Shown: piece after piece, positions 1 to 6,291 of the stretch
Numbering within the stretch: position 1 is the stretch's first letter
Layout of the letters: every line of letters starts with the position of its first letter
NCBI GenBank assembly: GCA_964601355.1
Contig: CAZRNB010000049.1
Location: 1 to 20,163 of the forward strand
Direction: 5' to 3'
Length of the DNA stretch: 20,163 nt
Origin: CAZRNB01 sp964601355
GTDB lineage: Bacteria; Planctomycetota; Phycisphaerae; Sedimentisphaerales; Anaerobacaceae
Program-made: the position numbers and the translations under genes
The notes under the pieces: generated by a model
What the model was told of the DNA's origin: nothing
The model's database searches: none
The model's input: only the letters and a program-made list of their open reading frames with translations

Positions 1-15
1 AAATCGCTCGTTTTT

Positions 16-49
16 GAGATTGCTTCGGCCTAAAGGCCTCGCAATGACA
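16..49. repeat. small palindromic intergenic repeat
   Basis: An imperfect hairpin. The left arm ATTGCTTCGGCCT pairs with the right arm AGGCCTCGCAAT around a short A-rich loop. This shape (GAGATTGCTTCG...CGCAATGACA) is a recurrent non-coding repeat in many environmental bacterial genomes, by my recollection. Only one copy is seen here, so the repeat status is inferred from its symmetry. Confidence 0.5.
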
Positions 50-313
50 TAAAAAGGCCGTTTGGATCCCGTAAATTGTTACGTTTTTTATTTACTGTTA
101 TAGCGCGTTTGAATCTGTCTTTTCTACTAAACTTGTTCACATATTCTTCCGAGCTTAATTGATTATCTTTTTAATGTGAGTGCTTTCTATGGTTTGTGCT
201 GGATTTGATTCTTTTTCCCAAATGCCCCTGCTCAAATATCCGATAAAAGAAAGTAATCTTTTAATGTTCATTAGACGTTCATAGATAATTCAATGCTGAA
301 TTGCCCGTAATTT
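50..313. other. intergenic stretch, no gene seen
   Basis: AT-rich sequence upstream of the diguanylate cyclase. I see no convincing ORF, tRNA or consensus promoter. It presumably holds the promoter for the gene starting at 314, but no -35/-10 pair stands out. Confidence 0.4.
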
Positions 314-1393
314 ATGATACAAGATGACAAAAACTCACAGGAAACGTTAGACAAATCTGATATGGGTATCTCTCTTATTCAGCAAATAACTCCATTGGCT
401 CGGCAGATAAATTGCCTCGATATTGATAGAATCGCCGATGTTTGTGTCGAAATCATCCCCAATCTGGTCGGTGTTAGATTTGCTTCATTATATACACTTG
501 ACGATACCAACAATATATTACATCTTCTGAAGCACAATCATCCATTTTCCATAGACACGATTGTCTCGTTAAATAAGAATCCTCCACCTTTGATGGCCAT
601 GGCTGTAAGAAGCGAAGAGCTTATACTGATTGCGGATATAGATACACATAAAAAGCCGATAATCAGAAAATCGCAGCGGATTTTTTCCAAGAATTACACA
701 ACCAGTAATTGCGCTATTGTTCCTCTTATCTGCCAGGATAGAGTTGTTGGAGTGCTAAATTTGGCTGATAAGCTAAACGGCACCGGCTTCGATAGAGAGA
801 ACATTGCGCTGATAGAGCTGTTTGGTCAATTAATCGGCGCATCGATCGGCAATATAAAGTTATTTGAAAGGATACAGCGTCAGGCCACGATGGATGGCTT
901 GACTGGACTAATGAATCATAAAACGTTCTATGAAATCCTGGAAAAGGAATTATGGCGGTCGCGTCGCTACGGCGGACAGCTCTCGCTGATTATGGTCGAT
1001 GTCGATGACCTCAAGAAGATAAATGATGTTTATGGCCATCGTGTCGGTGACAAGGCGATAAAGGAAATCAGCAAAAGGATAAAGGAAAGTATTCGACAAA
1101 TCGATATGGCAGCCCGGTATGGTGGCGATGAGTTCGCAATCATTTTACCCAGCACGTCGCTCAATGATGCGTCTGTTGTCGCAGAGCGCATGGTAAATGC
1201 GGTTGCTCGCTGCCCTATTATATGGAAGAAAGAGCAAATCTCGCTTTCTATTAGTGTAGGTCTTAGTCAATATGACGCTGATACTAATCCCGAGGATATT
1301 ACAAACCGTTCTGATCTTGCATTGTACTCAGCCAAGCAGGCGGGTAAGAACATGGTGAAAATTTTTGAATCCCCAGCCAATCGCAGCGACTGA
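314..1393 (+). CDS. GAF-GGDEF diguanylate cyclase
   Basis: Predicted to make cyclic di-GMP from two GTP, with output set by an N-terminal GAF sensor. The first ~180 residues form a GAF-like domain (DRVVGVLNLADK near 142-153) with no membrane segment, so it is probably cytoplasmic. A GGDEF domain covers about 190-350: the signature GGDEF is intact at 270-274, DVDDLKKIND is at 229-238, and SISVGLSQ is near 312-319. An RxxD product-inhibition site (RQID, 261-264) lies five residues before GGDEF, so both catalysis and feedback inhibition look intact. The length of 359 residues suits a GAF+GGDEF protein. The ATG at 314 has no clear Shine-Dalgarno sequence. There is no EAL domain. The ligand of the GAF domain cannot be read from sequence. 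Confidence 0.92.
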   Translation: MIQDDKNSQETLDKSDMGISLIQQITPLARQINCLDIDRIADVCVEIIPNLVGVRFASLYTLDDTNNILHLLKHNHPFSIDTIVSLNKNPPPLMAMAVRSEELILIADIDTHKKPIIRKSQRIFSKNYTTSNCAIVPLICQDRVVGVLNLADKLNGTGFDRENIALIELFGQLIGASIGNIKLFERIQRQATMDGLTGLMNHKTFYEILEKELWRSRRYGGQLSLIMVDVDDLKKINDVYGHRVGDKAIKEISKRIKESIRQIDMAARYGGDEFAIILPSTSLNDASVVAERMVNAVARCPIIWKKEQISLSISVGLSQYDADTNPEDITNRSDLALYSAKQAGKNMVKIFESPANRSD

Positions 1394-1520
1394 GTTTTTT
1401 CGAAAGAGAAACTATTCCCGGTGTAAACGCTTTTTATACAACAGCGGGGGTGTTCCATAGCGTTAAGTAATCACAAGCTATGATGAATACAAAAGTTCAA
1501 TTGGATGATTTTATATCCAA

Positions 1521-1535
1521 CCGGCCCAATGCCGG
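1521..1535. terminator. weak hairpin between convergent genes
   Basis: CCGGC pairs with GCCGG around a five-base loop, in the gap between the convergent genes ending at 1393 (+) and 1550 (-). There is no proper T-tract on either side. It could be a bidirectional stop or simply chance. Confidence 0.25.
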
Positions 1536-1549
1536 ATTGACTGAAGGAA

Positions 1550-1915
1550 TTATTTTGTCACTTCAGCGGGCTTTTGTTTGTTTGTGGTTTTTGGCCCATC
1601 CTTATTGCTATCGCAATTTTTCTCAGAGTGTTTAAGAGATTGCGGCTCAGCAACTTTGCGATAGCCCAATGCTTTTATTACCTCAAGCACCTCTGTCCAG
1701 GTGGGAAATGGCTTTGCATTTTTAGTTTTATATTCCTGAATGGCCGCCAGGAACTCTAATTGCTCATCTGACATCTGTCCTTCTTCAGCAGATTTTCGCT
1801 CATCGGACAGGCGTCTGCCGGGACCTCGATGGAGGTCAAGGCCCAACCGCCTGTCGATAACATTTAGCCTGCGGTCTGCTCCGCTTCGGCGATCACGAAA
1901 AGATTCTTTGTACAT
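1550..1915 (-). CDS. hypothetical protein with DRRSGxDRR arginine motif
   Basis: A 121-residue protein of unknown function. The N-terminal ~40 residues are packed with arginine pairs (DRRSGADRR at 8-16, DRR at 21-23, GRRLSDERK near 33-41). The middle, about 47-90, looks like a compact folded module (FLAAIQEYK, then KPFPTWTEVLEVIKALGYRKV). The last 30 residues are polar and probably disordered. Motifs of the RRSGxDRR type occur at the termini of many small bacterial proteins; the module after it resembles a conserved domain, but I cannot name it. There is no signal peptide or membrane segment. It lies 97 bases downstream of the DUF2007-like gene on the same strand and may be co-transcribed. 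The ordered layout and composition argue that it is real and not a shadow ORF. Confidence 0.72.
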   Translation of the reverse strand: MYKESFRDRRSGADRRLNVIDRRLGLDLHRGPGRRLSDERKSAEEGQMSDEQLEFLAAIQEYKTKNAKPFPTWTEVLEVIKALGYRKVAEPQSLKHSEKNCDSNKDGPKTTNKQKPAEVTK

Positions 1916-2012
1916 GTCTAGTCAGCCTGCAAAATCAGTTCTTTTAGTTTAGCCCTGATGATTCAACTAATAAACAATCTATATCACGCAAGGCCTTTTA
2001 ACGCCGAGGATA

Positions 2013-2339
2013 TTAAAGGTCATCCTCGAAGAAATCGTCGTTGAAGTCGGGTTCCGTTTCGGCTTCGCCCTCTAATGAAAGATCGTAGAAGTCGTCATAA
2101 GCGTCTTGTGATTCGATTACAACGTGTGCTTCGTCGAGACAATCCTCAGGAACCATTATGGCAACGCTTTTGGCAGCCAGGGACGGATCGAACTGCTCCT
2201 TAATGATAGCGGGAATGCCATTAACTCTCAGCAGAGTTTCATATTCTCTGGCCTGTTCCATGTCCTCAACGTAAGTGACAACCACAAAATCTTTCAATTT
2301 AGCCTGCGATTTTTGATTTTTTTTGGAACGTTTAGCCAT
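2013..2339 (-). CDS. DUF2007-like putative signal-transducing protein
   Basis: A 108-residue soluble protein. After a lysine-rich start (MAKRSKKNQKSQAK) comes an alpha/beta module, FVVVTYVEDMEQAREYETLL then GIPAIIKEQ and VAIMVPEDCLDEAHVVIES. This matches the layout of the DUF2007/PII-like 'putative signal transducing' family: a strand, a helix that scans for position, and a GI-A-V strand. The C-terminal ~30 residues are strongly acidic (DDFFEDDL end), giving a protein with a basic head and acidic tail. The start at 2339 is preferred over an in-frame ATG at 2423 because GGAGAGG sits just upstream and the extra 28 residues do not resemble the family. The function is unknown. It diverges from the histone-like gene at 2658. 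Confidence 0.68.
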   Translation of the reverse strand: MAKRSKKNQKSQAKLKDFVVVTYVEDMEQAREYETLLRVNGIPAIIKEQFDPSLAAKSVAIMVPEDCLDEAHVVIESQDAYDDFYDLSLEGEAETEPDFNDDFFEDDL

Positions 2340-2547
2340 TTTATATCCTCTCCGAAAAATCAATCTACGCACCTGTTTCAAGATTAACAGGGAATAATCA
2401 TTCGTTGTGATATTTTTCGTCAAAATAGCCTACCTGGATTATTTAAATTGTAAAAAATACCACCCGATAAGAGAAAGCTTTGTTTGCCGGTCGATTTTTT
2501 TGGATAAAAGGTCTAAAAAAAATTTTATTATTTAGGAGTTTTTTTTG

Positions 2548-2576
2548 TTGCAAATTCTGTTTGTTATCCTTATTTA
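2548..2576 (+). promoter_or_regulatory. possible promoter of histone-like gene
   Basis: TTGCAA (2548-2553), then a 17-base spacer, then TATTTA (2571-2576). The -35 box is fair and the -10 is poor. A run of A's and T's at 2514-2547 could act as an upstream A/T element. This is a guess based on position. Confidence 0.25.
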
Positions 2577-2657
2577 AGTTGTATCAATAGTCTGCCGGAG
2601 CGAAAAAGTGTCCGTACCGGCTTATTGGAATTTACTTTTAACAAGGAGGTTTGTCGT

Positions 2658-2843
2658 ATGGCCAAAAAGAGAGATTCTTTGATCGTTACAAGCAAAGTAA
2701 AGGCCCATATCAGGAGCAAAAAGATGATGACTGCTTCTGAAGCCGTTGAAGGTATTAATGGCGCCGTTTATAATATGCTTGATAATGCCATTGCCCGCGC
2801 CAAGGCCAACCGTCGAAGTACAGTCAGATCACAGGATTTATAG
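2658..2843 (+). CDS. bacterial histone-fold DNA-binding protein
   Basis: A 61-residue basic protein that I read as a histone-fold singlet. A short first helix (SKVKAHIRSKK, 12-22) is followed by a long central helix (about 27-53, SEAVEGINGAVYNMLDNAI then ARAKANRR) and the loop-strand STVRSQDL at the end. The ending matches the archaeal histone pattern in which a basic tail of helix 2 leads into R/K-x-T-V-x-x-x-D-hydrophobic. The size and layout match the short bacterial histones typified by Bdellovibrio Bd0055, which coats DNA; that comparison is from memory. An AAGGAGG site at 2643-2649 sets the ATG at 2658; the upstream in-frame ATG at 2625 would add 11 unrelated residues. It is transcribed alone, facing away from the DUF2007-like gene. 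The alternative is an unrelated small helical protein. Confidence 0.72.
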   Translation: MAKKRDSLIVTSKVKAHIRSKKMMTASEAVEGINGAVYNMLDNAIARAKANRRSTVRSQDL

Positions 2844-3347
2844 ACAGGCTATTAGCTAATATCTTTTGATTTCATATCCTGCTTTTGTGGCAATTTTAGT
2901 TAAAGGAAGCCATTCTCACTTTTGAACCGTGGAACGGTTTACCTTAGAATTGTTGCTCCGATATTATTTGATTGCAGTTTATTTTAATTTGATGTTGTTT
3001 GTCTGCAATCAGTTGGGTGAACAGTCTTTAAATTGCTACGTACTTGATTCAGTTGAATACCAGACTGTGGAGATTGAAATCTTTACCTAATAGTAAATGA
3101 CCTATAAATTATAATAATTGGTTACAAAAACTGTATTCTTGAAAAATTTGTTGAAATTAATTTGGCAAAAACCCGATTTATATATTGGAGAACTTGGATA
3201 AATAGGGTTCTTTGTCACTTGTTTGTTAATGTTAATACAATAAATTGCCGATTAGGCTTTGAATGACAGCGCAGAAATGGAGCAAGTCTTCAAAGAAGTG
3301 CAGGATTAGCTTTTTTCTGTGTCCTAAATTATATTTAATAACGGCTG
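2844..3347. other. 504-base intergenic region, no gene seen
   Basis: AT-rich DNA between the histone-like gene and the glycosyltransferase. It contains a 6-bp hairpin, AACCGT-gga-ACGGTT, at 2925-2939 without a T-tract, and a fair promoter at 3212-3241. I find no ORF, tRNA or riboswitch that I can support. Confidence 0.5.
3212..3241 (+). promoter_or_regulatory. candidate sigma-70 promoter for glycogen operon
   Basis: TTGTCA (3212-3217), an 18-base spacer, then TACAAT (3236-3241). Each box differs from the consensus at one base. It would give a leader of about 115 bases before the glycosyltransferase start at 3366. No operator is evident. Confidence 0.4.
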
Positions 3348-3365
3348 GTGGTAAGCTCTTTTAGA

Positions 3366-4679
3366 ATGGAATGTAACAGAAACAATCTGCGGGGGGAAAA
3401 CTTAAGAGTTTTTATGTTAGGCTGGGAGTTCCCTCCTTTTATCAGCGGAGGACTTGGCACAGCATGCTATGGGCTTACCAAGGCAATGGACCAGCTTGGC
3501 ATTAAAGTCACTTTTGTATTGCCAAGGATTGTTGAAAGCAAATATGCAACTCATGTTAGTCTGTTGACTCCCGGTTTACAGAAAACCATATCATCTATCA
3601 AAGGCCAGGAGCTCAAAAATGTGAAGTTTCGTACTATTGATTCTCCGCTGCAGCCGTATTCAAACGCGGACGTTTATCGGCGGCAGCTCGAAGAAATATT
3701 ACGACAGAGGCAGGGAAAACGTGGCAGCATCTCTACGGCCCTCTGCGGAGGCGATTACAGCGGCAATATGTATGCTGAGATCAACCGTTATGCGGTGGTT
3801 GCCATGCAATTGGCTAAAGACGAGCAGTTTGAGGTTATTCATGCACACGACTGGATGACCTTTCCTGCGGGGGTTGCTGTGGCATCAATAACCGGAAAAC
3901 CGCTGGTTGTACATGTACATTCGACGGAATTTGACCGAAGCGGTGAGCATGTCAACCAGAGGATTTATGATATTGAGCGAATGGGTATGGAGCAGGCGGA
4001 TAAGGTTATAACTGTTAGCTACTTCACCCGCAATATCATAATTAGTCGATATGGAATTAGCGGCGATAAAGTTGAAGTTGTATATAACGGCGTAGAGCAA
4101 AATGGCGCGGCGGCTATGAACAATACCCGCATAGATAAAAATGAAAAGATTGTTTTGTTCCTGGGCCGAATTACTATGCAGAAGGGTCCTGAGTATTTCC
4201 TGGCAGCGGCCAAGAAAGTCCTCAGCGTCATGGACAACGTCAAGTTTGTTATGGCCGGCTCCGGCGATCTGATGCACCGCGCTATCGAGATTGCAGCGGA
4301 GCTTGGCATTGGTCATAAGGTGTTGTTCACAGGTTTTCTGCGAGGCGATGACGTCAAAAAGATATATGAAATGGCTGACCTGTACGTTATGCCTTCCGTA
4401 TCAGAGCCGTTTGGTATCGCTCCGCTGGAAGCCCTGGGCCATGATGTGCCCGTGATAATAAGCAAGCAAAGCGGCGTATCAGAAGTGCTAAGGCACGCCT
4501 TGAAGGTTGACTTCTGGGATGTGAACGAGATCGCAAACAAGATTATAGCTGTCTTGAAGTATCCGCCTTTGGGTATTACGCTGCGAAGTCATGGGAATTT
4601 TGAGGTACGCAAGCTTCGATGGAAAGACGCAGCGCTTAAGTGCGCTAAAATCTACGAAGATATGATGGTCGCAGTTTGA
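3366..4679 (+). CDS. GT4-type glycogen synthase-like glycosyltransferase
   Basis: Retaining GT-B glycosyltransferase, probably transferring glucose from a nucleotide sugar to an alpha-1,4-glucan. Using the ATG at 3366 (437 residues), the N-terminal domain starts with MLGWEFPPFISGGLG (17-31), whose SGGLG is the glycogen/starch synthase donor loop, followed by HAHDWM (159-164). The C-terminal domain has GR (267-268) and K273 for nucleotide-diphosphate binding and the E-x7-E pair in EPFGIAPLE (E347, E355). There is no signal peptide. A GTG at 3348 is an alternative start; neither has a strong ribosome site, and homology appears to begin only around residue 13. It heads a trio with GH57 and debranching enzyme (58- and 84-base gaps), which is why I favour glycogen synthesis over surface polysaccharide. 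Archaeal clusters such as that around MJ1606-MJ1611 have a similar make-up. Confidence 0.85.
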   Translation: MECNRNNLRGENLRVFMLGWEFPPFISGGLGTACYGLTKAMDQLGIKVTFVLPRIVESKYATHVSLLTPGLQKTISSIKGQELKNVKFRTIDSPLQPYSNADVYRRQLEEILRQRQGKRGSISTALCGGDYSGNMYAEINRYAVVAMQLAKDEQFEVIHAHDWMTFPAGVAVASITGKPLVVHVHSTEFDRSGEHVNQRIYDIERMGMEQADKVITVSYFTRNIIISRYGISGDKVEVVYNGVEQNGAAAMNNTRIDKNEKIVLFLGRITMQKGPEYFLAAAKKVLSVMDNVKFVMAGSGDLMHRAIEIAAELGIGHKVLFTGFLRGDDVKKIYEMADLYVMPSVSEPFGIAPLEALGHDVPVIISKQSGVSEVLRHALKVDFWDVNEIANKIIAVLKYPPLGITLRSHGNFEVRKLRWKDAALKCAKIYEDMMVAV

Positions 4680-4737
4680 TTGTAAGCATCAAACGTAAGA
4701 TAGTGGAGGTCTGAGTTAAAAATTTTAGGTTTGTAAG

Positions 4738-6207
4738 ATGCCATCGGTTTGTTTTTATTTTCAGGTACATCAGCCGCTTCGGCTTAGGCATTATACGGCG
4801 TTTGATAATAACGACCAGTATTTCGACGATTATAAGAATGCTTCCATCTGCAGGAAGGTGGCGAATAAATGTTATCTGCCGGCTAATCGTCTGCTCCTGG
4901 AAATAATACGCAAATACCAGGGCAGATTTAAGGTTGCATATAGCCTGACGGGGGTGTTGCTTGAGCAGTTGCAGCGTTATTCGCCTGAAGTTATAAGCAC
5001 TTTTGATGCCTTGGTGGAAACCGGCTGTGTCGAGTTTTTAGCTGAGACATATTATCATAGCTTGAGCTTTCTATACTCACGAGATGAGTTCGTAGAGCAG
5101 ATAAAGCAGCACGTCGAAACTATCAACCGTCTGTTCGGCCAAAGGCCGCGGGTGTTTCGCAATACCGAGCTGATGTACAATAATGATTTGGCTGAGCTTA
5201 TTGAGTCTATGGAGTGTTTCGATGCGATAATAACTGAAGGTGCGGACCACATCTTAGGCTCACGAAGTCCTGATTTTATATATCGTCCGAAAAGCTGCAG
5301 CGAACTAAAGCTGCTGCTGAAAAACTATTCCCTTAGCGATGATATTGCATTTAGATTTTCCAACCGTGCCTGGTCCGAGTGGCCTCTGACGGCGGAGAAG
5401 TTCGCCCAATGGATAAGCAGAATAAATGGTAACGGAAACGTTGTAAATCTGTTTATGGATTATGAAACAGTCGGCGAACACCAATGGATCGATACCGGCA
5501 TATTCGATTTTATACGGCACCTTCCACAGGAGATTTTAAAACATCCTGACAATGATTTCAGAACACCCAGTGAGGTAGTCCGCAGTTATGAGCCTGTTGG
5601 TACGGTTGATATACCTAACGTCATAAGCTGGGCCGATACCGAAAGAGACCTTTCTGAATGGCTGGGCAACCCTATGCAGTCTAATGCTATCCATGAGCTT
5701 TACAGGCTCGAAAATAAGATTAAGCTGACAGGCGATGAAAAAGTAATTGCAGACTGGCGAAAATTACAGTCATCGGATCATTTCTACTCTATGTGTACCA
5801 AGTACTTTGCAGATGGAGACGTACATAAATATTTTAATCCGTATGATTCACCTTACGAATCGTATATGAATTTTATGAATGTGCTTGGCAACCTGCAAAG
5901 TCGCTGTGTAAAACCAGCCCTGCACCAATTGAACCCTTGCATAGACCGAAATCTGATAGAAGAGTCGGTTCCAACGTTACAGACCAGCTGGTGCGGGGTA
6001 GATGCAAGCAGGATTACGGATGGAGCTGCAGCCTGTCTTGAGCCGGGTCGAATGATTGGTAAAGACAATGCTAAGGAAGAGCAGTTGGGCGAGCGTGTTT
6101 TTCAGCAGCCAAACGGAGCAGAAAAAAATGCCTCTTTCCTGCGGAATCGGACTTGTCCGACAAGTCGGAATCGTAAAATAAGAACCCGTCAGATTAGCAG
6201 ACGTTAA
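4738..6207 (+). CDS. glycoside hydrolase family 57 (alpha-amylase-type)
   Basis: Acts on alpha-glucans, as an amylase or glucanotransferase. The family's conserved regions are visible: HQP at 11-13 (region 1), GCVEFLAETYYHS at 96-108 (region 2), NTEL at 142-145 with E144 as the likely nucleophile (region 3), MDYETVGEH at 240-248 with D241 as the likely acid/base (region 4), and SWADTERDLSEWLGN at 297-311 (region 5), typical of the MJ1611-like alpha-amylase branch. There is no signal peptide, so it works on internal glycogen. After about residue 395 the similarity seems to end. The 95-residue tail is irregular and its last part is basic and encoded across a palindromic repeat (6150-6166), so the original stop may have been lost. 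The ATG has only a weak ribosome site. The exact specificity is not readable. Confidence 0.85.
   Translation: MPSVCFYFQVHQPLRLRHYTAFDNNDQYFDDYKNASICRKVANKCYLPANRLLLEIIRKYQGRFKVAYSLTGVLLEQLQRYSPEVISTFDALVETGCVEFLAETYYHSLSFLYSRDEFVEQIKQHVETINRLFGQRPRVFRNTELMYNNDLAELIESMECFDAIITEGADHILGSRSPDFIYRPKSCSELKLLLKNYSLSDDIAFRFSNRAWSEWPLTAEKFAQWISRINGNGNVVNLFMDYETVGEHQWIDTGIFDFIRHLPQEILKHPDNDFRTPSEVVRSYEPVGTVDIPNVISWADTERDLSEWLGNPMQSNAIHELYRLENKIKLTGDEKVIADWRKLQSSDHFYSMCTKYFADGDVHKYFNPYDSPYESYMNFMNVLGNLQSRCVKPALHQLNPCIDRNLIEESVPTLQTSWCGVDASRITDGAAACLEPGRMIGKDNAKEEQLGERVFQQPNGAEKNASFLRNRTCPTSRNRKIRTRQISRR
6150..6166. repeat. palindrome in the GH57 C-terminal tail
   Basis: GACTTGTC-C-GACAAGTC is an 8-bp perfect inverted repeat with a one-base loop, extended by imperfect flanks (CGGAATC on both sides). 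It is read in frame as part of the basic tail RNRTCPTSRNRK. It looks like a small repeat element that has joined the reading frame. Confidence 0.5.
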
Positions 6208-6291
6208 TTTAAGCGCTCTGATTCATTTTTAATATTCTGAGGTGGCTACGTTTCATGTATTTTATTATTACAGCTTTTCGGGAGACAAGGC

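Noticed and set aside
2623..2657. Upstream extension of the histone-like protein to ATG 2625
   Set aside because: The AAGGAGG at 2643-2649 would lie inside the coding region and the added residues do not match the family; ATG 2658 is a better start.
3885..4316. 143-codon minus-strand ORF opposite the glycosyltransferase
   Set aside because: It is antisense to conserved GT-B motifs and has no domain of its own.
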